Source: RGIG3528 sp045616485 (GTDB lineage: Bacteria; Bacillota; Clostridia; Lachnospirales; Lachnospiraceae). Taken from it: a stretch of 44,179 nt of DNA. Position numbers and translations under genes: made by a program. A model generated the notes under the pieces. That model did not search any database. It had not been told where the DNA came from and saw only the letters and a program-made list of their open reading frames with translations. Positions 7,504-15,278 of this stretch are shown one piece after another; the first letter of the stretch is position 1; every line of letters starts with the position of its first letter. Location of the stretch: positions 1-44,179 of the forward strand of contig JAZLGU010000072.1 in assembly GCA_045616485.1 (NCBI GenBank), written 5' to 3'.

Positions 7504-8565
7504 TTGAAGAAAAAAAATGCAAAAAATGAATACGAGGAAATGCTTTCTTTTATAGACAGTCTCATTGACGCCAAGGAAAATGAGATAGACTGTCTTATTA
7601 ATGCATGTTCTGACCTGTATCACGAAGTACGTGCCAGGGAAATGTTATTGAATGAAAAGAAACAGGTTTCTTCTTCAAATAATTATCTCTTTAGCCCAAA
7701 TGATTCAGGTAAGCTGAGTTATTTTGATGACGAGTGGCTGTCACAGTTAGACAGTATGAAAAAGCTTCACGATGAAAAAATGAAGCTGTTAAAAGAAGCT
7801 CAGGCTATACAGGAAAAGCAAAAAAGATTAAAAGTACTGTTATCTTCCAATGGCGATTTTAATGTAATTGATCACAATGAAGATCTTGATATTACACATG
7901 AATCGAATCTTCAATCCCTTGCTATACAAGAAATGGAGAGAAATCGTATAGCCAACGATTTACATGATTCTGCAGTACAGAATCTTACTGGACTTGTCCA
8001 TAAAGGAGAGCTTTGTTTAAGACTTTTCGATTTAGATCCTATACGGGCTCGAATGGAAATGAGCTCTATTATAGATGTAGCTAGAGAAACTATTGATGAT
8101 ATTCGATCATCTATTTTTGAATTAAGACCTGCATCTATAGATGACTTTGGTTTGCCTGCGGCCATAGAAGACTACTGCAATCATATCAATCCTGATCGGA
8201 AGTTTTTCTTTACAATTAATGTTGAAGGAGAAGAGCCGGAATTACCGAACAGTATTCTTGTAACTCTGTACAGAATATGCCAGGAGGCATGCATTAATAT
8301 AGTGAAACACAGTAATGCCAGCAAAGTTGACATTATTATAAAATATGATGAAGATGCTGTAACACTTACTGTATCAGATAATGGTATAGGAGTATCTCAG
8401 GAAAAATTATATGAAGCAGTTAGAAGCAAATCTCATTTTGGCCTTAAAATTTTAAAAGAAAGAGCCAAGCTGGTTAATGGAGAGTTAATCATAAATAATA
8501 AAAAGGAAGGTGGTCTTATGATACAGGTCACTATTCCAATTGCAAAAAGGGGGACTTATGACTAA
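7504..8565 (+). CDS. Cytoplasmic DegS-like sensor histidine kinase
   Basis: The protein is a histidine kinase of the HPK7 (NarX/DegS/LiaS) class. No membrane segment is visible. Residues 1-115 are mainly charged and probably coiled coil, as in Bacillus DegS. The HisKA_3 dimerisation domain carries ERNRIANDLHDSAVQNL, with His154 as likely phosphoacceptor, and the IFELRPASIDDFGL motif. The HATPase domain has the N box QEACINIVKHSNAS and the G box SDNGIG. TTG at 7504 is used as start because GGGGG (7493-7497) lies just upstream; the ATG 12 codons later is possible. It overlaps the response-regulator gene by 8 bases. The signal is unknown. Confidence 0.85.
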   Translation: MKKKNAKNEYEEMLSFIDSLIDAKENEIDCLINACSDLYHEVRAREMLLNEKKQVSSSNNYLFSPNDSGKLSYFDDEWLSQLDSMKKLHDEKMKLLKEAQAIQEKQKRLKVLLSSNGDFNVIDHNEDLDITHESNLQSLAIQEMERNRIANDLHDSAVQNLTGLVHKGELCLRLFDLDPIRARMEMSSIIDVARETIDDIRSSIFELRPASIDDFGLPAAIEDYCNHINPDRKFFFTINVEGEEPELPNSILVTLYRICQEACINIVKHSNASKVDIIIKYDEDAVTLTVSDNGIGVSQEKLYEAVRSKSHFGLKILKERAKLVNGELIINNKKEGGLMIQVTIPIAKRGTYD

Positions 8566-9199
8566 TCAAATTACAATATTACTTGCTGATGATCATTCTA
8601 TTATTAGAGAGGGAATTAAAGGACTGTTAGAGCTTGAGCCTGATTTTCAGGTAGTTGGTGAAGCAAAAGATGGTCTTGAAACTATAGAAAAAGTTATTGA
8701 ATGTAAGCCGGATGTTTTACTTCTTGATATTAACATGCCTAATATGTCAGGTATTGAGGCCCTTGAAAAAATGTATGAAAAAGACATTGTGCCCACAACA
8801 CTGGTTCTTACTATTCATGATGAGATTCAGTATCTTAGAAGAGCATTAGAACTGGGTGCCAAGGGATACGTCCTTAAAAATTCAGATTTCAATACTCTAA
8901 TTAAGGCTATCAAAACCGTATATAACCAAGAGGAGTATATTGATCAGAAGTTATTACCGGTATTTAATTCTATGAATACAAAAGTTAATAGTCATAATAT
9001 TGATGAATTAACTAAGAGAGAAAAAGAAATTCTTCGACTTATTGCTAAGGGCTATATTAATAAAGAGATTGGTGATCAGTTGGAGATATCTGAGAAGACT
9101 GTAAAAAATCATATTTCAAATCTGTTTAAGAAAATTGAAGTTACAGATCGTACACAGGCTGCACTTTATGCTGTAAAGAATTGCCTGGTAGAGCTGTAA
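8558..9199 (+). CDS. NarL/DegU-family response regulator
   Basis: This 213-residue DNA-binding response regulator is the evident partner of the preceding kinase. The receiver domain (about 1-125) has the acidic pair D11/D12, phosphoacceptor D57 in VLLLDINMP, a Thr of TLVLTIHD and the lysine in AKGYVLKNSD. A LuxR/GerE helix-turn-helix follows (about 148-205) with LTKREKEILRLIAKGYINKEIGDQLEISEKTVKNH. The ATG at 8558 is preferred over one six codons earlier because AAGGGGG precedes it. DegU and relatives control surface, motility and exoenzyme genes; targets here cannot be read from the sequence. Confidence 0.9.
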   Translation: MTNQITILLADDHSIIREGIKGLLELEPDFQVVGEAKDGLETIEKVIECKPDVLLLDINMPNMSGIEALEKMYEKDIVPTTLVLTIHDEIQYLRRALELGAKGYVLKNSDFNTLIKAIKTVYNQEEYIDQKLLPVFNSMNTKVNSHNIDELTKREKEILRLIAKGYINKEIGDQLEISEKTVKNHISNLFKKIEVTDRTQAALYAVKNCLVEL

Positions 9200-9214
9200 A
9201 GAATAATTACATAA

Positions 9215-9230
9215 TGTTTCACGTGAAACA
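9215..9230. promoter_or_regulatory. parS centromere site 1
   Basis: TGTTTCACGTGAAACA is a perfect 16-bp palindrome identical to the ParB-binding parS consensus of Firmicutes. It lies in the 59-base gap upstream of parA, so bound ParB could also affect parAB expression. Confidence 0.97.
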
Positions 9231-9258
9231 TTTTATTATTAATCCATAGGAGTTTTAT

Positions 9259-10047
9259 ATGGGAAAAGTTATAGCAATAGCAAATCAAAAGGGTGGCGTG
9301 GGTAAGACTACAACTGCCATCAATCTTTCTGCATGTATTGCTGAGGCCGGTAATAAGGTTCTTGTTATTGATATTGATCCTCAGGGCAATACTACATCCG
9401 GACTTGGTATTAAAAAGAGTAAATTGAAGAGCACCGTATATGATCTTCTATTGGATGAAGTTGAAGGAAAGGTTTCTTTTGATAGCACAGAAACAAAATC
9501 AGTAGTGGACCACCTGACTGTTATTCCATCTGATGTTGAGCTTGCAGGTGCAGAGATTGAGCTTATTGGTGTTGAAAACAAAGAATTTCTATTAAAGAAG
9601 ATAGTTGATCCTGTGAGAGACAATTACGATTTTATTTTTATTGATTGTCCTCCTTCTTTAAATACGCTTACTGTTAATGCGATGACAACAGCGGATTCTA
9701 TTATTGTTCCGATTCAATGTGAGTATTATGCCCTGGAAGGCTTGTCACAGCTAATAAGAACGATTGACCTTGTACAAAAGAGATTGAATCCTGAGCTTGA
9801 AATCGAGGGCATAGTATTTACTATGTTCGATTCAAGAACCAATTTGTCAGTCCAGGTAGTTGAAAATGTTCAGAAAAACCTTAAGGATTATATCTACAAG
9901 ACAATGATACCTAGAAACGTACGACTTGCTGAAGCTCCATCACATGGATTACCTATAACAATGTATGATCCAAAGTCCACCGGTGCTACCGCATATAAGG
10001 ACCTGGCGGATGAAGTAATTAATATGAATAAGAAAAGTTGGTACTAA
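9259..10047 (+). CDS. parA: Chromosome-partitioning ATPase ParA (Soj)
   Basis: ParA/Soj is a Walker-type ATPase that, with ParB-parS complexes, segregates origins; in Bacillus it also modulates DnaA. The 262-residue protein has the deviant Walker A KGGVGKTT near residue 11, with the signature lysine, the switch I region IDIDPQGNTTSGLG and the Walker B YDFIFIDCPPSL. The length is that of short chromosomal ParA with no N-terminal DNA-binding domain. The start follows AGGAG (9249-9253). parB follows after 30 bases. Confidence 0.97.
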   Translation: MGKVIAIANQKGGVGKTTTAINLSACIAEAGNKVLVIDIDPQGNTTSGLGIKKSKLKSTVYDLLLDEVEGKVSFDSTETKSVVDHLTVIPSDVELAGAEIELIGVENKEFLLKKIVDPVRDNYDFIFIDCPPSLNTLTVNAMTTADSIIVPIQCEYYALEGLSQLIRTIDLVQKRLNPELEIEGIVFTMFDSRTNLSVQVVENVQKNLKDYIYKTMIPRNVRLAEAPSHGLPITMYDPKSTGATAYKDLADEVINMNKKSWY

Positions 10048-10077
10048 TTCTATAAATTGTATTAAAGGAGAAGTCTA

Positions 10078-10974
10078 ATGGCTAGAAGAACAGGTTTAGG
10101 GAGTGGTCTGGACAATCTTATACCCGACAGACCCATTGAAAAGAAAAAGAATGAAGCAAGGGAAGAAGCAAATGTTTCACGTGAAACATTAATCCCATTA
10201 AGCGAAATAGAACCAAACAGAGAACAGCCCAGAACAGTATTCGACGAGGATAGCTTAAATGAGCTGGCCGATTCTATAAAGCAGTTTGGTGTAATTGAGC
10301 CAATTGTGCTTCAGAAAAAGGGGAAAAGATATGAGATCGTAGCCGGCGAAAGACGTTTCAGGGCTGCTATGATAGCTGGCTTAAAGGAAATTCCGGCAAC
10401 AGTAAGAGAATTTGTCCCGGAAAATCTTTTTACAATTGCTCTCCTGGAAAATGTACAGAGACAGGATCTTACACCTATTGAAGAAGCACAGGCATATCAG
10501 AGAATTATAGATGAGCTGGGCATAAAGCAGGATGAGGTAGCAAAAAGAGTATCTAAGAGCAGAACAGCTATCACCAATTGCATGAGACTATTAAAGCTTC
10601 ATCCGGAAGTACAGACCATGATAAATGGCAGACTGATATCAGAGGGACATGGCAGAGCACTTCTGGGCTTATCAAGTAAAGAGCAGCAGCTGACCTACGC
10701 ACTTAAGATAGTGGAAGAAAAGCTTTCTGTTCGCCAGGTTGAAGATATGGTAAAGACTTATAACGATAAGTTAAACCAGAAAGAGCAGCCTGTAAAAGAA
10801 AAGAAGACTAAGCCGGCATTAACACCTGATTTTAAAAAGGCCGAAGATAAACTTAGACTCACATTGGGGACAAAAGTTGAGCTTAAGAGAAAAACAGATA
10901 ATACCGGATCTATCGAAATTCAATATTCATCTATTGATGAACTAGATCGAATACTTGAGATTTTAGATAAATAA
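10078..10974 (+). CDS. parB: Chromosome-partitioning protein ParB (Spo0J)
   Basis: ParB is the CTP-dependent DNA clamp that loads at parS, spreads and recruits SMC. The 298-residue protein begins with the usual ARRTGLGSGLDNLIP. It has the ParB N-terminal CTPase domain (about 40-130) with GERRFRAAMIAGL and ENVQRQDLTPIEEA. The helix-turn-helix lies about 135-190, with KQDEVAKRVSKSRTAITNCMRLLKL. The C-terminal dimerisation domain is preceded by a Lys/Glu-rich linker. A parS site is embedded in its own coding sequence. The ATG follows AAAGGAG (10064-10070). Confidence 0.97.
   Translation: MARRTGLGSGLDNLIPDRPIEKKKNEAREEANVSRETLIPLSEIEPNREQPRTVFDEDSLNELADSIKQFGVIEPIVLQKKGKRYEIVAGERRFRAAMIAGLKEIPATVREFVPENLFTIALLENVQRQDLTPIEEAQAYQRIIDELGIKQDEVAKRVSKSRTAITNCMRLLKLHPEVQTMINGRLISEGHGRALLGLSSKEQQLTYALKIVEEKLSVRQVEDMVKTYNDKLNQKEQPVKEKKTKPALTPDFKKAEDKLRLTLGTKVELKRKTDNTGSIEIQYSSIDELDRILEILDK
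10173..10188. promoter_or_regulatory. parS centromere site 2, inside parB
   Basis: A second perfect TGTTTCACGTGAAACA lies in parB and is read as Asn32-Val-Ser-Arg-Glu-Thr37. It is 958 bp from site 1. A parS inside parB/spo0J is also known in Bacillus. Confidence 0.97.
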
Positions 10975-10987
10975 GCAGAGGGATCAC

Positions 10988-11554
10988 ATGAATTTTTATA
11001 ATAATGAAGCAGTCAACAATATAATTTCTACACCAGATGGTGCTACAATGACAAAAGAAGAAGTAATGATGTTGGCAGTATGCATTTTGGCAGGAATAGT
11101 AGTAATATTTATGGGGCTTACTATATTTCTTCTGGTCAAGACCATCATTCTTTGCAAAAAATACAAGGCATTTATGAAGGGTGCTGATGGCGCTGAATTG
11201 GAAAGTACCATTCTTAACAGATTTAAGGAAATTGACATTCTGAAAAAAGAAGAGAAGCTGACATCAGAAAAATTGGATGTTACCTGCGAGACATTAATCG
11301 GAGCTTTTCAAAAGATTGGTATAATAAAGTATGATGCATTTAGTGAAATGGGCGGAAAGCTCAGTTATTCACTTTGCCTTTTGGATGATAGAGATAATGG
11401 ATTTATTATTACTTCGATACATTCAAGAGAAGGAAGTCATTCCTATATTAAGGAAATAATAAGAGGGGAATCCTATGTAATTCTTTCAAAGGAGGAAAGA
11501 AAAGCATTGGAGTCAGCACAAAGGGGTTTATCTTTTAAGGAGACAGAAGCTTGA
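10988..11554 (+). CDS. DUF4446 family membrane protein
   Basis: This 188-residue protein of unknown function has one strong transmembrane helix (about 27-50) near the N-terminus, a short basic stretch, and a soluble domain ending in SIHSREGSHSYIKEIIRGES...LSKEERKALE. That pattern fits DUF4446 proteins, which commonly follow parB in Clostridia. The ATG follows AGAGGGA (10977-10983), 13 bases after parB. Its stop codon overlaps the TTG start of the next gene (TTGA), so the two are probably translationally coupled. No enzymatic motif is visible. Family assignment is from the sequence pattern and context. Confidence 0.75.
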   Translation: MNFYNNEAVNNIISTPDGATMTKEEVMMLAVCILAGIVVIFMGLTIFLLVKTIILCKKYKAFMKGADGAELESTILNRFKEIDILKKEEKLTSEKLDVTCETLIGAFQKIGIIKYDAFSEMGGKLSYSLCLLDDRDNGFIITSIHSREGSHSYIKEIIRGESYVILSKEERKALESAQRGLSFKETEA

Positions 11555-12612
11555 GAAAAATTCGGGTTGATAAAATATCCGGAAAAGAGGTTCTGGCAAG
11601 GGACATATATAATGATAGCGGTGTTATAATTATCCCTCAAGGCACTATTCTGAAGAAGGATTATGCGAAAAAGCTGCGTGATATACACATTATGGAGCTT
11701 TTTGTGATGGATGATATATCAGAAGATATATCGGAAGAGGATTATACAGAAAGTCAGATCAGTGAGATGTGTTCTGATATTTTAAAGAACACCATTGAGA
11801 GATTTTCATATGCATCAGATGGTGAAGTGGGTCACCTGGTTGATGTTGCAGAAGGCGTTATGAGTAGCGTCATTCAAAGAAAAGAAGTGCTTTATAATGT
11901 AACAGCTGTGCGTAGAAAAGACCAGGCTTTATCAGATCATTGTCTTAGCGTGGCTGCTTTATCGGTATTAACCGCATTAAAGGTAGATTTTTCCGAAGAA
12001 CAGGCAAAGGAAATCGCTGTTGGAGCACTTCTCCATGACATGGGATTTTTACAAATAAAAACAGAGTATAGAGATGTAAGTCTTGACGATACCGAAGAAA
12101 GTGTAGCCAAGGAAATAAAGAGACACGTAGTATATGGATATATGAGTGTTGAAAAGGAGTCCTGGATTTCACCTATTGCAAAGGATATTATTTTATACCA
12201 TCATGAAAGACTGGATGGCTCAGGATATCCATTCGGGCTGAAGGGAAGAAAAATTAAACCCGAGGTGAGAATTGTTGCTATATGTGATACATTCGATAAT
12301 ATGATCTACGGCACCCTTTGTAAAAAAATGAAGGTGTACGAGAGTATGGAATATATCACTGCTATGGCAGGCACTCTTTTTGATGAGGAATATGCCAGAA
12401 GCTTTGTATCCTCAATAGCTGCATATCCTGTGGGATCTATTGTCAAGCTGAGTAATGACTCCAATGGTATAGTAATAAGACAAAATAATGCGGCTCCTAC
12501 CAGACCAGTACTTAAAGAACTCAAAAAGAATTCAAATGATGAATGGGAAAAGGGAAGAGAGCTGGATATGACAAAGGAATTAACTTTGTTCATTGTTGAC
12601 ACCATAGAGTAG
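11551..12612 (+). CDS. HD-GYP domain protein, probable c-di-GMP phosphodiesterase
   Basis: The 353-residue protein has an HD-GYP domain (about 110-290). Visible motifs are SDHCLSVAALS, the HD pair in GALLHDMGFLQ and HHERLDGSGYPFGLKG, which keeps the HERxDGxGYP signature of active phosphodiesterases. The N-terminal 70 residues form an acidic region with a Gly-rich turn, as often precedes such domains. The start is TTG 11551, overlapping the previous stop, with AAGGAG (11538-11543) upstream. The likely reaction is hydrolysis of cyclic di-GMP. Three GGDEF genes lie within 19 kb. Signal input is unknown. Confidence 0.85.
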   Translation: MRKIRVDKISGKEVLARDIYNDSGVIIIPQGTILKKDYAKKLRDIHIMELFVMDDISEDISEEDYTESQISEMCSDILKNTIERFSYASDGEVGHLVDVAEGVMSSVIQRKEVLYNVTAVRRKDQALSDHCLSVAALSVLTALKVDFSEEQAKEIAVGALLHDMGFLQIKTEYRDVSLDDTEESVAKEIKRHVVYGYMSVEKESWISPIAKDIILYHHERLDGSGYPFGLKGRKIKPEVRIVAICDTFDNMIYGTLCKKMKVYESMEYITAMAGTLFDEEYARSFVSSIAAYPVGSIVKLSNDSNGIVIRQNNAAPTRPVLKELKKNSNDEWEKGRELDMTKELTLFIVDTIE

Positions 12613-12625
12613 AATCGAGGTTAAT

Positions 12626-13495
12626 TTGCATAGTTTACTTAACACCGTAGGATTTAGCAAAGTCCTTAGCCTTGAAGAAGAAGAAAAATTAATAGAGATG
12701 GCCCTTAAGAAGGCTGACAATTATGAGTTTATGTCTATGGGGGATGGAAGAAAATCCATAGAAATGACTCTTAATATTTGTGACGACACTGGCATTGTAG
12801 TATGTGGTGAGCAGGGAGACAATGGTTCAGTCATTGTTGACCACTATTTTCCTATGCATCATGGCAGTAAGATAAGTATGGAAGAAAAATTAAACGTGAA
12901 TAAACGTATGGATACTGATTCTTACACCATAATGTGTGATGACTACAGGCTGGGAGTCACCATGATTTTTTACCTGCAGAACAAGCTGGAAATGCTAAAA
13001 TCAGGTTTTGACCCAAATTCTGAAAAGAAATATACTATAAATTTGTCGGCTTTAGCTCATGATGGTAAGATACTGCTTCCGGTAGAAAATGCCAATGTAC
13101 CAAAGGAAGTGGAAGTGACTTCGGATGCCAGAAGAAGTCTGATAGAAGAAGTACAAAATGGCAATCAGGAAGCTATAGAAAATCTTGCAGTTAGCGAGAT
13201 AGACAGATTTGCCATAATGACAAAAAGAGCAGAGAAGGAAGATATTTACTCTATTATCGATACGACTTTTCTGCCTAGCGGATCAGAATCAGATAATTAT
13301 TCTCTTATAGGATACATTTTGGATGTACGAAACGAGAAAAATAAATATACAAATGAAGAATTATATATTCTTCTTGTAAAATGTAATGATGTAATATTTG
13401 ATGTATGCATTAATAAAAATGATCTTTTAGGGGAGCCTGCAGTAGGCAGAAGAATTAAATGTACTGTCTGGATGCAAGGCTATGTAAATTTCTAA
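12626..13495 (+). CDS. DUF3881 family protein
   Basis: A 289-residue soluble protein with no recognisable catalytic motif. Features include MHSLLNTVGFSKVLSLEEEEKL at the start and a C-terminal region ending in CTVWMQGYVNF, which fits the DUF3881 family found mainly in Lachnospiraceae. It has many acidic residues, no signal peptide and no membrane helix. TTG at 12626 is taken as start, since GAGGTT (12616-12621) is close upstream. It lies 13 bases after the HD-GYP gene and appears co-transcribed with it. Function is unknown. Confidence 0.7.
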   Translation: MHSLLNTVGFSKVLSLEEEEKLIEMALKKADNYEFMSMGDGRKSIEMTLNICDDTGIVVCGEQGDNGSVIVDHYFPMHHGSKISMEEKLNVNKRMDTDSYTIMCDDYRLGVTMIFYLQNKLEMLKSGFDPNSEKKYTINLSALAHDGKILLPVENANVPKEVEVTSDARRSLIEEVQNGNQEAIENLAVSEIDRFAIMTKRAEKEDIYSIIDTTFLPSGSESDNYSLIGYILDVRNEKNKYTNEELYILLVKCNDVIFDVCINKNDLLGEPAVGRRIKCTVWMQGYVNF

Positions 13496-13538
13496 GACAG
13501 ATTATAAATCAATAATATATATTATGAGGAGAAAAGAA

Positions 13539-13793
13539 ATGGAAAAGCATGTAGAGTACAAGACAACAGGAGTATGTGCACAGCAGATTAATTTTGATTT
13601 GGTCGATGGCGTAGTAAAAAACGTGAAATTTATTCGTGGCTGTCGTGGTAACACACAGGGTGTAGCTGCTCTGGCAGATGGTATGGCAGCAGAAGATGTA
13701 ATAAAGAGACTTAAGGGGATTCCTTGCAGAGAAGATGGAAATTCATGCCCCAATCAGCTGGCTATAGCTATAGAAAAAGCACTTGCAGAATAA
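13539..13793 (+). CDS. TSCPD domain protein (TIGR03905 family)
   Basis: An 84-residue protein of the TSCPD family, named for a motif seen here as SCPNQL. Conserved cysteines lie at the GVCAQQI, RGCRGNTQG, PCRED and SCPNQL positions, suggesting metal binding. The same fold occurs at the C-terminus of some ribonucleotide reductases, but this stand-alone family has no assigned function. The ATG at 13539 is used because AGGAG (13526-13530) lies 8 bases upstream; the earlier ATG at 13524 overlaps that site. The fucosidase gene begins 7 bases after the stop. Confidence 0.85.
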   Translation: MEKHVEYKTTGVCAQQINFDLVDGVVKNVKFIRGCRGNTQGVAALADGMAAEDVIKRLKGIPCREDGNSCPNQLAIAIEKALAE

Positions 13794-13799
13794 TTTTAT

Positions 13800-15146
13800 A
13801 TGAACAGGTTACAAGATAAACGTCTTATAGAAGTAGTTCCATCAAAAAGGCAATTAGAGTATATAAAAAATGGCTTTTATGGATTTGTTCATTTTACAGT
13901 AAATACATTTACAGATAAAGAGTGGGGGGACGGAACAGAAGATAATTCTGTCTTTAACCCTACGGATATGTGTGTTGACCAGTGGACAACTATTGCAAAA
14001 GATGCAGGTATGTGTGGATTAATATTGACCTGCAAACATCATGACGGTTTTTGTCTTTGGCCCAGTAAATATACTGAGCATTCAGTAAAGAATTCCCCGT
14101 ATAAGAATGGTCAGGGAGATATAGTAAAAGAGCTGTCAGACTCCTGCCGTGAAAAAGGCCTGAAATTTGGTGTGTATCTGTCACCATGGGATAGAAACAG
14201 TGAGGCATACGGAAAAGGCAAAGAGTACGATGATTATTATATAAATCAGCTAACGGAATTACTTACCGGCTACGGGGACATCTGTGCTGTTTGGCTGGAT
14301 GGAGCCTGTGGCGAAGGGGCTAATGGAAAAAAACAGTATTACGACTGGGATAGGATCTTCGCAACAGTGAGAAGACTGCAGCCGAATGCAGTTATTTCTA
14401 TATGCGGTCCTGATATCAGATGGTGTGGAAACGAATCTGCTACGACAAGAGAATCTGAGTGGAGTGTAGTGCCTGAAAGACTTAAAGATGCTGAAAAGAC
14501 CATGAAGGAAAGCCAGCAGGAAGATAATGAAAAATTCAGGCAAAGAAAATTGAAATCAACAGACAAAGATCTTGGCAGTCGTGATATAGTGTATGATGAG
14601 CCAAATCTTATTTTTTACCCATCGGAAGTAGATGTATCTATAAGACCCGGATGGTTTTATCATGCTGATGAGGATGATAAGGTAAAGGGAGCTTATGACC
14701 TTTTTGATATATATTTAAGATCAGTGGGGGGAAATGCTACATTACTTCTTAATGTTCCTCCGGATAGAAGAGGACGCATTCATGAAAATGATGAAAATGA
14801 GCTGAGACTGCTAGGCCGGATGATAAAAACAGCCTTTACCCATAATCTGGCAGAAGGTCTGGATAATGAATACAGCAAAAAGGATAATGAAGAATACATA
14901 ACAGTTACTTTACCTATTGAAAAGGATATTCATTATGTCATTTTAAAGGAGGACATATCCTTATCTCAGCGAGTGGAAAAATATGAGCTGATACTTTCCG
15001 GGGAAAAAGATAGTGTTACAGTATCCGGTACTACAATAGGAGCAAAAAAGATAATTAGATTTGAAGATTGTAGAGCAAAGAAAGTAACACTTAATATTAA
15101 GGATGTAAGAGTGGAAAGCAGGATGCTACCTATCGAAATATACTAA
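13800..15146 (+). CDS. GH29 alpha-L-fucosidase, cytoplasmic
   Basis: A glycoside hydrolase family 29 enzyme expected to remove alpha-linked L-fucose. The 448-residue protein has the GH29 barrel pattern: FVHFTVNTFTDKEWGDGTE near residue 30, LTCKHHDGFCLWPSKYT near 77 and GVYLSPWDR near 124. VWLDGACGEG follows, with D167 as likely nucleophile. There is no signal peptide or membrane segment, so it should act inside the cell on imported oligosaccharides. There is no obvious Shine-Dalgarno sequence; the start lies 6 bases after the TSCPD stop and may rely on coupling. A strong bidirectional terminator follows. Confidence 0.9.
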   Translation: MNRLQDKRLIEVVPSKRQLEYIKNGFYGFVHFTVNTFTDKEWGDGTEDNSVFNPTDMCVDQWTTIAKDAGMCGLILTCKHHDGFCLWPSKYTEHSVKNSPYKNGQGDIVKELSDSCREKGLKFGVYLSPWDRNSEAYGKGKEYDDYYINQLTELLTGYGDICAVWLDGACGEGANGKKQYYDWDRIFATVRRLQPNAVISICGPDIRWCGNESATTRESEWSVVPERLKDAEKTMKESQQEDNEKFRQRKLKSTDKDLGSRDIVYDEPNLIFYPSEVDVSIRPGWFYHADEDDKVKGAYDLFDIYLRSVGGNATLLLNVPPDRRGRIHENDENELRLLGRMIKTAFTHNLAEGLDNEYSKKDNEEYITVTLPIEKDIHYVILKEDISLSQRVEKYELILSGEKDSVTVSGTTIGAKKIIRFEDCRAKKVTLNIKDVRVESRMLPIEIY

Positions 15147-15147
15147 T

Positions 15148-15188
15148 CTATCCACAAGATATTGTAAAAAATGCAAAAGATATCCACA
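15148..15188. promoter_or_regulatory. Two DnaA-box-like sequences in direct repeat
   Basis: CTATCCACA (15148-15156) and ATATCCACA (15180-15188) each differ from the DnaA box only in the first base and are 32 bp apart in the same orientation, in the intergenic space after the fucosidase gene. They are weaker evidence than the cluster in rsmG. Confidence 0.3.
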
Positions 15189-15223
15189 ATATATATTGGG
15201 TAGTTGGAAAAGTATAAGAATAA

Positions 15224-15270
15224 AAAACGGCTATATGCAATAGTAAAAAATTGCATGTAGCCGTTTTAAT
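15224..15270. terminator. Bidirectional intrinsic terminator
   Basis: A 17-bp stem (15224-15240 with 15251-15267, one G-U pair) with a 10-nt loop is flanked by A-runs on the left and T-runs on the right. It can end both the + strand fucosidase transcript and the - strand GGDEF transcript. Confidence 0.9.
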
Positions 15271-15278
15271 TTTACTTT

